In this document: in pieces, positions 1-8,255 of the stretch
How positions within the stretch are numbered: the stretch's first letter is position 1
Layout: each line of letters begins with the position of its first letter
Assembly (NCBI RefSeq): GCF_003813905.1
Contig: NZ_RPFJ01000003.1
Span: 67,001 to 131,000 of the forward strand
From: Aureibaculum marinum
GTDB lineage: Bacteria > Bacteroidota > Bacteroidia > Flavobacteriales > Flavobacteriaceae
Direction: 5' to 3'
Length of the DNA: 64,000 nt
Translations under genes and position numbers: made by a program
Notes under the pieces: model-generated
What the model was told of the DNA's origin: nothing
Databases searched by the model: none
Seen by the model: only the letters and a program-made list of their open reading frames with translations

Positions 1-505
1 CATTTACATTTCTACCAATTGGCATATTATTAATACTTTCATGTTGTACCACTCCTTCTTCATCAATAACATAAGTTGCTCTGTAAGTTACGTTGTCTCC
101 TTCTACTTGTACAGTTCCTGTAGCTTCATCGTAAGTTTCATTAGTTATATCTAAAATTCCTAAAATACTAGACAAATTACGATTGCTATCTGCTAAAATT
201 GGATAAGTTACCCCTTCAATACCTCCATTATCTTTAGAAGTGCTCAACCATGCGAAATGTACTTCAGGAGTATCACAAGATGCACCAATAACAATTGTAT
301 TTCTTTTTTCAAATTCTCCCATAGCTTCTTGAAAAGCATGCAATTCTGTTGGACAAACAAATGTAAAATCTTTTGGATACCAAAACAGTACCACTTTCTT
401 TTTGTTGTTTACGGCTTCGTCTAATACATTTACTTTAAAAGTTTCGCCCATTTCATTCATGGCGTCAACACTCAAATCTGGAAATTTTTTACCTACTAAT
501 GTCAT
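1..505 (-). CDS. 2-Cys peroxiredoxin (AhpC/TSA family), 3' part cut off by the window
   Basis: Reduces hydrogen peroxide and alkyl hydroperoxides in the cytoplasm through a peroxidatic cysteine. Reading the minus strand from ATG at 505 gives 168 codons open to the window edge, starting MTLVGKKFPDLSVDAMNEMG. The catalytic motif FVCPTE lies at about residues 49-54 with the peroxidatic Cys at 51. Further conserved blocks are FWYPKDFT before it, and HFAWLST and MPIGRNV after it. The resolving cysteine, expected shortly after residue 168 in the typical 2-Cys subgroup, lies outside the window, so the 2-Cys assignment rests on the overall family pattern. It is preceded by a good promoter at 585-615 and looks like its own transcription unit. 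The family is certain; the subtype (AhpC-like or Prx1-like) is not. Confidence 0.93.
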   Translation of the reverse strand, partial: MTLVGKKFPDLSVDAMNEMGETFKVNVLDEAVNNKKKVVLFWYPKDFTFVCPTELHAFQEAMGEFEKRNTIVIGASCDTPEVHFAWLSTSKDNGGIEGVTYPILADSNRNLSSILGILDITNETYDEATGTVQVEGDNVTYRATYVIDEEGVVQHESINNMPIGRNVN

Positions 506-584
506 TTTATAATTTTTTTGTTATTATTAATTGTCTTTAACCAAGGTAGAAACCATAACATGAACTACCTTTTTTTAACGACTA

Positions 585-615
585 CAAATATACCATCAAA
601 GAAAAGGCATTACAA
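585..615 (-). promoter_or_regulatory. Promoter of the peroxiredoxin gene
   Basis: On the minus strand a TTG (615-613), a 20-base spacer and TATATTTG (592-585) match the Bacteroidota housekeeping promoter. It leaves a leader of about 75 bases before the ATG at 505. Confidence 0.65.
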
Positions 616-686
616 GTAGATTCAATCCATTTTTTTTATACAATCATAAAGTTTATTTATAATTAAAAATATTTTATAAAAAGATG

Positions 687-1850
687 TTATTTACTAGCAA
701 ATAACTTAACATCTTCTTCAGACACTTCACTACCTCCTAAAATAATTAAACGTTCAACAACATTACGTAATTCTCGAATATTACCGGTCCAATCATATTC
801 TTGAAGTTTTTTAATTGCTTTATCTGAAAATGATTTTTTAGCATTCCCTTGTTCTTTTGCAATTTTTTCAGCAAAAAAATCAACCAATAGCGGAATGTCT
901 TCTCTTCTGTCATTTAGCCCTGGAACTTCTATTAAAATTACAGCTAATCTGTGATACAAATCTTCTCTAAAATTACCTTCTTTTATTTCGTTTTTTAGAT
1001 TTTTATTTGTGGCTGCAATTACGCGTACATTTACTTTAATATCTTTATCACTGCCTACTCTACTTATTTTATTTTCTTGCAAAGCACGTAATACTTTAGC
1101 CTGAGCAGAAAGGCTCATATCTCCTATTTCATCTAAAAAAATAGTTCCCCCATTTGCTGCTTCAAACTTACCTGCACGGTCTTTATTAGCACCTGTAAAC
1201 GACCCTTTTACATGGCCAAATAGTTCACTTTCTATTAACTCTGAAGGAATTGCTGCACAATTTACCTCTACCATTGGAAATTTTGACCGTTCACTCTTTT
1301 CATGTAACCAATGAGCTACTAATTCCTTACCAGTTCCATTTGGACCTGTAATTAACACTCTAGCATCTGTAATTGCAACCTTTTCTATAATGTTTTTAAT
1401 AAGAGAGATGGCTTTACTCTCCCCAATCATTTGGTAGTTTTTACTAACTTTTTTCTTTAGTTTTTTATTCTCTACAACCAAATTCTTTTTATCCAATGCA
1501 TTTCGTACGGCATTTAACAATCTATTTAAATCTGGCGGTTTAGAAATATAATCAAATGCTCCCATACGCATAGTCTGCACTGCTGTATCCAAATCTCCGT
1601 GGCCCGAAATCATCAAAACTGGTATTTCTGGTTTAATTTTTTGAGTTTTTTCCAAGACCTCAACACCATCCATTTTTGGCATTTTTATATCACATAATAC
1701 TAAATCATAGTCATTATTTTTTATCATTTCCATTCCCGAAAGTCCATCTTCCGCTTCTTCAACTTGATAGGTTGAATTTTCTTCAGAAATAATTTTTTTT
1801 AATACTCTGCGGATAGCCGCTTCATCTTCAATAATTAATATTCTCGACAT
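687..1850 (-). CDS. Sigma-54-dependent response regulator (NtrC-like) lacking a DNA-binding domain
   Basis: Two-component response regulator that would act on RNA polymerase containing sigma-54. The receiver domain covers residues 1-120, with phospho-acceptor Asp54 in LVLCDIKMPK and a conserved Lys at 104 (SKPP). The AAA+ domain covers about 140-370: Walker A is GPNGTGKE (169-176, usually GESGTGKE), the sigma-54 contact loop is GSFTGA (216-221, usually GAFTGA), Walker B is GTIFLDE (235-241), followed by the arginine finger region and NIRELRNVVERL. The protein stops at residue 387, soon after the lid, whereas NtrC proteins run to about 450-480 residues and end in a Fis-type helix-turn-helix. 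No HTH is encoded before the stop. No histidine kinase gene is adjacent. The downstream neighbour on this strand is the peroxiredoxin, which has its own promoter. Confidence 0.92.
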   Translation of the reverse strand: MSRILIIEDEAAIRRVLKKIISEENSTYQVEEAEDGLSGMEMIKNNDYDLVLCDIKMPKMDGVEVLEKTQKIKPEIPVLMISGHGDLDTAVQTMRMGAFDYISKPPDLNRLLNAVRNALDKKNLVVENKKLKKKVSKNYQMIGESKAISLIKNIIEKVAITDARVLITGPNGTGKELVAHWLHEKSERSKFPMVEVNCAAIPSELIESELFGHVKGSFTGANKDRAGKFEAANGGTIFLDEIGDMSLSAQAKVLRALQENKISRVGSDKDIKVNVRVIAATNKNLKNEIKEGNFREDLYHRLAVILIEVPGLNDRREDIPLLVDFFAEKIAKEQGNAKKSFSDKAIKKLQEYDWTGNIRELRNVVERLIILGGSEVSEEDVKLFASK

Positions 1851-1921
1851 TTTTTATATGTTATTTTAGGAATGCTAAATCTAATCCTAAAGTTATTTTT
1901 TATTTTTTTAAAACACAATTT

Positions 1922-2770
1922 TTATTCCATTTTTGGCTTACTTTGCTCTGTAGAGTAAACATGCACATCTCTTTGAGGAAATGGAATTGAAATATTATGC
2001 TCTCGAAACAATCTATCTATTTCAAATCGAATATCACTTTTAGGAATTCGAACATTAAAACTATCATTAATAGAGAAAGACACTTTAAAATCTAATGAAC
2101 TTTCTCCAAAATTCAAAAATAAAACCTTTGGTTCTGGTTCTTTCAAAACTGCTGGGTGCGATTTTGCAGCTTGTATTAATAACGATTCTACCAACCTAAC
2201 ATCACTACCATAAGCTACTCCAATTTCAATACTTTCTCTGGTTTCAATTCCGTTGGCTGTCCAATTGAACAAACTATTAGTTAAATATAAATGATTAGGT
2301 ATAATTAATACTTTATTATCTACGGTTACCGCTCGTGTAGTACGCAATTTGATTTCTTCTACCCTACCTACTTTTCCGTCAAGTTCAATAATGTCACCAA
2401 CATGAACAGATTGATCTATTAAAATAAAAACTCCTGAAATAATATCTTGAAACAACGTCTGCAATGCTAAACCAACACCAATTAACAACGCCGCCGAAGC
2501 AGTTAACATGGCTGTAACATTTACCCCAATATTATGGAGTGTCATTAATAAGATAATCAGGTAAATAAACCATCTTCCAAATGAAAATAATGAAATAAAT
2601 TTCACCTTATCCAATTCCGGTAACTTTCTAGTTAAAATTTGCCTAAATAATCTTAAAATTACAGAAGTAATAAATAAAGCTATAATTACAACTAAAATTC
2701 CCTTTATTGTAATTGAAATAGTATCTGAAAATTGAATTGACGTATTTAAAATCCCATTAATTTCACCCAT
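1922..2770 (-). CDS. Small-conductance mechanosensitive channel, MscS family
   Basis: Inner-membrane channel that opens on hypo-osmotic shock. 282 residues, close to E. coli MscS (286). Hydrophobic segments lie at about 20-42, 66-86 and 88-118; the last is the glycine/alanine-rich pore helix running ALLIGVGLALQTLFQDIISG. It is followed by the beta domain with VGDIIELDGKVGRVEEI and IIPNHLYLTN, both typical of the family. The C-terminal alpha/beta vestibule domain is complete. It sits between the ABC permease (20 bases upstream) and the NtrC-like regulator (71 bases downstream), all on the minus strand, so it may be cotranscribed with the exporter genes. An osmotic role is inferred from the family only. 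Confidence 0.93.
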   Translation of the reverse strand: MGEINGILNTSIQFSDTISITIKGILVVIIALFITSVILRLFRQILTRKLPELDKVKFISLFSFGRWFIYLIILLMTLHNIGVNVTAMLTASAALLIGVGLALQTLFQDIISGVFILIDQSVHVGDIIELDGKVGRVEEIKLRTTRAVTVDNKVLIIPNHLYLTNSLFNWTANGIETRESIEIGVAYGSDVRLVESLLIQAAKSHPAVLKEPEPKVLFLNFGESSLDFKVSFSINDSFNVRIPKSDIRFEIDRLFREHNISIPFPQRDVHVYSTEQSKPKME

Positions 2771-2790
2771 AAGTTAAATTGTTAAACAAA

Positions 2791-4110
2791 CTAATACTTT
2801 AACCATTTATACAGTTCTTTATATGTAGGTTTTTTACCATACATTAAAATTCCTACTCTGTAAATTTTTGCAGCAATAATTACAGTAAAATAAAAGGTTA
2901 TAAATAATATTAATACAGACACTAATTGTTGCCAAATAGGTACTCCAAATGGTATACGCATTAACATTACTACAGGAGATGTCAACGGAATATATGAAAA
3001 GACTTGTGAAACCGTACCGTGTGGATTTTCAATTACTGTAAAAAAGCCAACATATATAGCTAACATTAAAGGCATAATTATAGGCATCATAAACTGTTGC
3101 GTATCTGTTTCATTATCTACAGCAGCACCGATAGCTGCATATAATGATGCGTACAATAAATACCCACCGATAAAAAATAATATAAACATAATAATTAAGT
3201 TGGCAATTGGCATATTCCAAAATTCTAGAACAACTTCTGTTACCTTATTTTGCATATCAGAATTATCTGCCATTTGTTGCATTATTTCTTGTTGCTGTCC
3301 AGCCATAGGATTTTGTGACACATCTATACCAAAAAAAGCAGAAACACCAACCATTAATAAACCTCCAACAATTGTCCAAATTACAAATTGTGTTAAACCT
3401 GCTAATGAAGTACCAAATATTTTACCTAATAATAATTTTATGGGTTTAACGGACGATATGATAACTTCTATAATTCTACTTGTTTTTTCCTCAATAACGC
3501 TACGCATAATCATATTGCCATAAATTATAATAAACATAAACAACAAATATCCTAAAGCTCCACCAAAGACCAACTTCATTAAGCTACCAACTTTTGAAGT
3601 CTTCTCTCCATCAAAAGTTTCTAAATTTGTTCTTACATTAACACTTAATTTATTAACTATATCTGGGTCTAAACCTGATTTTCTCAGTTTTATAACTCTG
3701 GCTTTTTCTTCAATTTTATCTTCAATATTATCCATTACATTTAAAGAAGGAGATTCTTCAGAATAGAATACAATTTTATTAGCAATAGCATCAACATTTT
3801 CTGCTGGAGGTATATATAACAATCCATAATTTTCAGCTTCACGAACTACTTTTTTAGCATCCTCCAAATTTAGACCTGTTAAAATATCATATTTAGTATG
3901 GTCTGTGTTTTCAAATTCATTAGAAAACAAATTACTTTCATCTAGTATTGAAATTGTTTTAACACTATCATTATTCAATTGAGTTAAAAACCCAATTAAA
4001 GCGAAAATGCCCACCATAATAAGAGGACTCAAAAAAGTCATAATAATAAATGACTTGTTTTTTACTTTATTAAGATATTCTCTTTTTGTAATTAGAGATA
4101 AATGATTCAT
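2791..4110 (-). CDS. ABC transporter permease (ABC-2 type, NatB-like)
   Basis: Membrane subunit of an ABC exporter paired with the ATPase encoded just upstream (3-base gap, so translationally linked). 439 residues. TM1 is at about 22-43. A large extracytoplasmic domain (about 45-175) follows, then five or more membrane segments between 178 and 430. This is the usual layout of the ABC2_membrane_3/NatB group. The N-terminus, with the ITKREYLNKVKNKSF stretch just before TM1, is characteristic of these permeases. The substrate cannot be read from sequence; NatAB systems export sodium, but many relatives export drugs or peptides. There is no accessory periplasmic subunit. Confidence 0.88.
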   Translation of the reverse strand: MNHLSLITKREYLNKVKNKSFIIMTFLSPLIMVGIFALIGFLTQLNNDSVKTISILDESNLFSNEFENTDHTKYDILTGLNLEDAKKVVREAENYGLLYIPPAENVDAIANKIVFYSEESPSLNVMDNIEDKIEEKARVIKLRKSGLDPDIVNKLSVNVRTNLETFDGEKTSKVGSLMKLVFGGALGYLLFMFIIIYGNMIMRSVIEEKTSRIIEVIISSVKPIKLLLGKIFGTSLAGLTQFVIWTIVGGLLMVGVSAFFGIDVSQNPMAGQQQEIMQQMADNSDMQNKVTEVVLEFWNMPIANLIIMFILFFIGGYLLYASLYAAIGAAVDNETDTQQFMMPIIMPLMLAIYVGFFTVIENPHGTVSQVFSYIPLTSPVVMLMRIPFGVPIWQQLVSVLILFITFYFTVIIAAKIYRVGILMYGKKPTYKELYKWLKY

Positions 4111-4113
4111 AAA

Positions 4114-5040
4114 TTAATGATTTTGAACAGTTTGAATAAAAATATCGTTTACACTTGGTATTACCTCTACAAAATGAGTAAGTTCTCCTTTTGAAGTTAA
4201 ATGTTTAATCAATTGATTTGCTGAAGTTTTATCGTCAATTTTAATATTGAATTGTAGTTCATTATTTAAACTTTTAAATGTAGCCTTTGTCAACTCAAAA
4301 TTATCTTTCAAGTTCTGAGTTACTTCTGCTTCATTATCAGTAATCAAGCCTATTTCATACTCATTGTTTTTATATTGGCGTTTGATATCTATCAATTTCC
4401 CTTCTAAAACTTTATTTGATTTGTGGATTAGAGCAATATCATCACATAACTCCTCAACAGATTCCATTCTATGTGTAGAAAAAATAACACTGGCTCCTTC
4501 ATCTCTTAATTTCAGAATTTCATCTTTTATTAAATTGGCATTTATAGGGTCAAATCCGCTGAATGGCTCATCAAAAATCAATAATTTTGGTTGATGCAAT
4601 ACGGTAACAATAAATTGTATTTTTTGAGCCATCCCTTTAGATAGTTCTTGAATTTTTTTATCCCACCAATCTCCTATTTCAAATTTATCAAACCAATATT
4701 TTAACCGTTGACGTGCTTCTGATTTAGACAACCCTTTCAGTTGTGCTAAATAAAGAGCTTGTTCTCCAACTTTCATGGATTTATACAAACCTCGTTCTTC
4801 AGGTAAATATCCAATATCTTTTATATGATCAGGTTTTAATGGTTGACCATCTAATGTAACCAGCCCTTCGTCAGGCATAGTAATTTGATTAATTATTCTA
4901 ATTAAAGTGGTTTTACCAGCTCCATTTGGGCCTAAAAGACCGAAAATACTACCTTTTGCAACATTTATAGAAACATTATTTAATGCCCTATAATCGCCAT
5001 AATTTTTTACAACATTTTCAACAACAAGAATATCTCTCAT
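4114..5040 (-). CDS. ABC transporter ATP-binding protein (NatA-like)
   Basis: Energises the exporter formed with the permease at 2791-4110. 308 residues. Walker A is GPNGAGKT (37-44), the signature is LSKGM (133-137, a common variant of LSGGQ in this subfamily), and Walker B is LLIFDEP (153-159), followed by a D-loop and the switch His in STHRM. After the ABC domain (about 1-215) there is a C-terminal DUF4162-type extension, as is normal for NatA/CcmA-like exporter ATPases. It is the first gene of the minus-strand run, with a candidate -7 element 18 bases upstream of its ATG. Confidence 0.93.
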   Translation of the reverse strand: MRDILVVENVVKNYGDYRALNNVSINVAKGSIFGLLGPNGAGKTTLIRIINQITMPDEGLVTLDGQPLKPDHIKDIGYLPEERGLYKSMKVGEQALYLAQLKGLSKSEARQRLKYWFDKFEIGDWWDKKIQELSKGMAQKIQFIVTVLHQPKLLIFDEPFSGFDPINANLIKDEILKLRDEGASVIFSTHRMESVEELCDDIALIHKSNKVLEGKLIDIKRQYKNNEYEIGLITDNEAEVTQNLKDNFELTKATFKSLNNELQFNIKIDDKTSANQLIKHLTSKGELTHFVEVIPSVNDIFIQTVQNH

Positions 5041-5058
5041 ATTATTATTTTATTTTTT

Positions 5059-5066
5059 CAAAGATA
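5059..5066 (-). promoter_or_regulatory. Candidate -7 element for the ABC exporter genes
   Basis: TATCTTTG on the minus strand fits TANNTTTG and lies 18 bases before the ATG at 5040. No convincing -33 TTG is seen at the expected distance, so this is only a candidate. Confidence 0.45.
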
Positions 5067-5172
5067 TTGATTTGACGTTGGTTTTTGACCATTGTTACAT
5101 ACATATTTACAGTATTCTAATTTAATTTATAAAAAATAAGAATAAAAATACCTGTGTACCAACTACTAAAAA

Positions 5173-5245
5173 AATAATTGATTTTAATTCTTAACCAATA
5201 TATATAAACATCCCAGCAATACTACATATAAAAAAATCAATTATT
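5173..5245. repeat. 13-base perfect inverted repeat, 47-base spacer
   Basis: AATAATTGATTTT at 5173-5185 is the exact reverse complement of the bases at 5233-5245. It is AT-rich, so chance is possible. It could form a cruciform or a long hairpin. Confidence 0.4.
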
Positions 5246-5353
5246 AAAGATAATTATTTTTTAGCAACTCTAAATATCAGCTATCAAAGAAAAATATACT
5301 AAAAGTTAAAAACTACTTATACAACCTTATAAGTTTCAAATTTTTAATTTTAC

Positions 5354-5385
5354 TATGCGTGCATAATATTTTTTTGTTATATTTG
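5354..5385 (+). promoter_or_regulatory. marR promoter with overlapping operator-like palindrome
   Basis: TATGC-GT-GCATA (5354-5365) is a 5+2+5 palindrome located where the -33 box should be. TATATTTG (5378-5385) fits the -7 consensus and ends 4 bases before the marR ATG. A MarR dimer bound to the palindrome would block the promoter, the usual autoregulation layout. No TTG box is visible. Confidence 0.55.
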
Positions 5386-5389
5386 TGAA

Positions 5390-5848
5390 ATGCAAAAAGA
5401 ACATACTATTGATCATGTACTGAGAGCAACTTGGCAGGCCGTTGCAAAAATGTACAACGAACAAGCTGCAAAACATGGTAGTACCATGGCTACAGCATTT
5501 GTATTATTAAATATAGATTACGAAAATGGTACACCATCAACTTCCTTGGGTCCGCAAATGGGAATGGAACCTACTAGTTTATCCCGTATTTTAAAAACAA
5601 TGGAAGAAAAAGGTGCAATTTATAGGGAGAAAAATCCAGAAGATGGCAGAAGCGTACTTATAAAATTAACTGACTATGGCAAAGAAATGCGTAAGATTTC
5701 AAGAGCTTCTGTAATTGCATTTAACGAAAGAGTTAGAGGCGAACTCTCCGAAGAACAAATAAATCACTTCTTTGAAGTTACAGAAAAAATAAATCAATTA
5801 ATAGCAGAGCGTGAAATTTTCAAAGAGATTAAACGTAAAGCGGTATAA
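5390..5848 (+). CDS. MarR-family transcriptional regulator of the fatty-acid oxidation operon
   Basis: Cytoplasmic winged-helix repressor of 152 residues, a normal MarR length. The recognition-helix region is GMEPTSLSRILKTMEEKG (about 63-80), followed by the wing YREKNPEDGRSVLIKLTDYG (about 82-101), which includes the conserved D-x-R-S pair. N- and C-terminal helices form the dimer interface. It is the first gene of the operon with fadN (12-base gap) and fadA, so its likely targets are these genes and itself, with an acyl-CoA or fatty acid as ligand by analogy with other MarR regulators of lipid catabolism. The start at 5390 is chosen because the conserved N-terminus IDHVLRATWQAV begins here and the -7 element ends only 4 bases upstream, which predicts a leaderless mRNA. 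Confidence 0.9.
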   Translation: MQKEHTIDHVLRATWQAVAKMYNEQAAKHGSTMATAFVLLNIDYENGTPSTSLGPQMGMEPTSLSRILKTMEEKGAIYREKNPEDGRSVLIKLTDYGKEMRKISRASVIAFNERVRGELSEEQINHFFEVTEKINQLIAEREIFKEIKRKAV

Positions 5849-5860
5849 AAAACAATTATA

Positions 5861-8251
5861 ATGGACAAAAGACATATTAAAAAAGTAGCCATAATTGGTT
5901 CCGGTATAATGGGATCGGGTATTGCTTGTCATTTTGCTAATATTGGTGTCGAAGTTTTATTACTAGATATTGTTCCAAGAGAATTGACCGATTCAGAAAA
6001 AGCAAAAGGATTAACATTAGAACATAAAAATGTAAGAAACAGGTTGGTTAATGATAGTTTAAAAGCATCATTAAAATCAAAACCATCACCTATTTACAAT
6101 CAAAAATTTGCAGACAGAATTTCTACTGGAAACTTAGAAGATGATTTACATAAAATTTCAGAAGTAGACTGGATTATAGAAGTTGTTGTTGAACGTTTAG
6201 ATATTAAACAAAAAGTATTTGAGCGTGTTGAAAAACATAGAAAACCTGGTACTTTAATTTCTTCAAACACTTCTGGTATTCCTATTCACTTTATGAATAA
6301 AGGTAGAAGTGAAGATTTTCAACAACATTTTGCGGTAACACACTTTTTCAATCCACCAAGGTATTTACAACTTTTTGAAGTGATTCCTGGACCAAATTGC
6401 AAACAGGAAGTTACAGACTTTTTAATGATGTATGGCGAAAAGTTTTTAGGAAAAACTTCTGTTTTAGCAAAAGACACTCCTGCATTTATAGGCAATAGAA
6501 TTGGTATTTTTGGTATTATGAGCCTTTTCCATCAAGTAAAAGAACTTGGGTTATCTGTTGAAGAGGTTGATAAATTAACAGGTCCTGTTATTGGACGCCC
6601 AAAATCAGCAACTTTCCGTACGGTTGATGTAGTTGGATTAGACACACTGGTTCATGTAGCTAATGGCATTTATGAAAATTGCCCAAAAGATGAGGCTCAT
6701 GACCTTTTTAAATTACCTGATTTCATCGACACTATGATGAAAAATAAAATGCTAGGTAGTAAAACAAAAAAAGGTTTTTATAAAAAAGAAGGTAAAGAAA
6801 TTTTAACACTTGACCTTGATACGCTAGAATACCGTCAAAAGAAAAGAGCAAAATTTGCCACTTTAGAATTAACAAAAACAGTAGATAAGGTTATAGACCG
6901 TTTTAAAATTTTAGTAAATGGTAAAGACAAAGCTGGTGAATTTTACAGAAAAAATTTCACAGCAATGTTTGCCTATGTACAAAATAGAATTCCCGAAATT
7001 TCTGACGAACTATTCAGAATTGATGATGCAATGAAAGCTGGTTTTGGTTGGGAACACGGACCATTTCAAATATGGGATGCAATTGGGGTTGAAAAGGGAA
7101 TAGAACTTATGAAATCCGAAGGTTTTGAGCCTGCTAAATGGGTTTCTGAAATGGTAGCTAGTGGAAACACTTCTTTTTATACCGTTAAAGAAGGTTCTAA
7201 ATATTATTATGACATTTCTGCAAAAAAACAAACTAAAATTCCAGGTCAAGACTCATTTATTATTTTAGATAATATTAGAGAAGCACAAACCATTTGGAAA
7301 AATAGTGATGCTTCTATTCAGCATTTAGGCGATGGAGTTTTAAATGTAGAATTCCAATCAAAAATGAATACTTTGGGTAGTGGCGTTTTACAAGCGATTA
7401 ACAAAGGCATAGACTTAGCTGAATCTGAATACGATGCTGTTATTTTAGGAAATCAAGATGCAAACTTTACTGTAGGGGCAAATCTTGCTATGATTTTTAT
7501 GATGGCTGTAGAGCAAGAATACGATGAGCTTAATTATGCCGTAAAATATTTTCAAGATACGGTAATGCGATTGAGGTATTCTTCTTGTCCTACAATTGTT
7601 GCTCCACATGGAATGACCTTAGGAGGAGGGTGTGAACTTTCTTTACATGCAGATAAAGTCGTGGCGGCAGCTGAAACCTACATCGGGCTAGTAGAATTTG
7701 GTGTGGGTATAATCCCTGGAGGTGCTGGTTCTAAAGAAATGGCTCTTCGTGCTACAGAAGGTCTTTTAAAAGATGATGTAAAACTTAACAAATTAAGAGA
7801 TTACTTTATTAATGTAGCAATGGCCAAGGTAGCAACCTCTGCTTATGAAGCTTTTGATTTAGGCTTCTTTAAAAAACATAAAGATAGTGTAGTTGTTAAC
7901 AAAAACAGACAAATTGCCACTGCAAAAAGACATGCTATTCAAATGCTAGAAGATGGTTACACACAACCAACACCTAAAAAGGCATATGTTATGGGACAAC
8001 AGGCTTTAGGTATGTTTTTAGTAGGAACTGACAGTTTGGAAAAAGGACGTTATGCCTCTGAACACGATAAAAAAATAGCTAATAAACTAGGCTATGTTTT
8101 AGCTGGCGGCGATTTATCTGAACCTACTTACGTGTCCGAAAGATACTTATTAGATCTTGAACGTGAAGCATTTATGTCTTTAATAACGGAAAGAAAAACG
8201 TTAGAAAGGATTGAGCATATGTTAAAAACAGGAAAACCTTTAAGAAACTAA
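5861..8251 (+). CDS. fadN: 3-hydroxyacyl-CoA dehydrogenase / enoyl-CoA hydratase fusion (FadN type)
   Basis: Bifunctional beta-oxidation enzyme: hydrates trans-2-enoyl-CoA and oxidises 3-hydroxyacyl-CoA with NAD. 796 residues. The dehydrogenase comes first: dinucleotide motif GSGIMGSG (13-20), catalytic His161 in VTHFFNPPRY, then the C-terminal dehydrogenase domain including RPKSATFRTVDVVGLD. The crotonase domain lies at about 480-700, with GMTLGGGCELSLHAD and two Glu residues 20 apart (E592 and E612) that match the catalytic glutamate pair of enoyl-CoA hydratase. This order (dehydrogenase, then hydratase) is that of B. subtilis FadN and opposite to E. coli FadB. The thiolase follows after 4 bases, so the two are expected to form a trifunctional complex. 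Confidence 0.94.
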   Translation: MDKRHIKKVAIIGSGIMGSGIACHFANIGVEVLLLDIVPRELTDSEKAKGLTLEHKNVRNRLVNDSLKASLKSKPSPIYNQKFADRISTGNLEDDLHKISEVDWIIEVVVERLDIKQKVFERVEKHRKPGTLISSNTSGIPIHFMNKGRSEDFQQHFAVTHFFNPPRYLQLFEVIPGPNCKQEVTDFLMMYGEKFLGKTSVLAKDTPAFIGNRIGIFGIMSLFHQVKELGLSVEEVDKLTGPVIGRPKSATFRTVDVVGLDTLVHVANGIYENCPKDEAHDLFKLPDFIDTMMKNKMLGSKTKKGFYKKEGKEILTLDLDTLEYRQKKRAKFATLELTKTVDKVIDRFKILVNGKDKAGEFYRKNFTAMFAYVQNRIPEISDELFRIDDAMKAGFGWEHGPFQIWDAIGVEKGIELMKSEGFEPAKWVSEMVASGNTSFYTVKEGSKYYYDISAKKQTKIPGQDSFIILDNIREAQTIWKNSDASIQHLGDGVLNVEFQSKMNTLGSGVLQAINKGIDLAESEYDAVILGNQDANFTVGANLAMIFMMAVEQEYDELNYAVKYFQDTVMRLRYSSCPTIVAPHGMTLGGGCELSLHADKVVAAAETYIGLVEFGVGIIPGGAGSKEMALRATEGLLKDDVKLNKLRDYFINVAMAKVATSAYEAFDLGFFKKHKDSVVVNKNRQIATAKRHAIQMLEDGYTQPTPKKAYVMGQQALGMFLVGTDSLEKGRYASEHDKKIANKLGYVLAGGDLSEPTYVSERYLLDLEREAFMSLITERKTLERIEHMLKTGKPLRN

Positions 8252-8255
8252 AAAA

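Larger units (their letters stand above)
5041..5389. other. Gene-free AT-rich divergent intergenic region
   Basis: 349 bases between the divergent ABC ATPase and marR genes, with no supported ORF or RNA gene. It holds the candidate ABC promoter at the left end, a 13-base inverted repeat in the middle (5173-5185 and 5233-5245), and the marR promoter with a short palindrome at the right end. Otherwise only A/T runs are visible. Confidence 0.7.

Noticed and set aside
1865-1891. TTTAGGA/TCCTAAA hairpin between the MscS and NtrC-like genes
   Set aside because: Only a 7-base stem with a 13-base loop, and no T run on the strand of the genes; not supportable as a terminator.
3200-3523. 107-residue frame on the plus strand within the ABC permease gene
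   Set aside because: Antisense shadow of membrane-helix codons, with no start context or family match.
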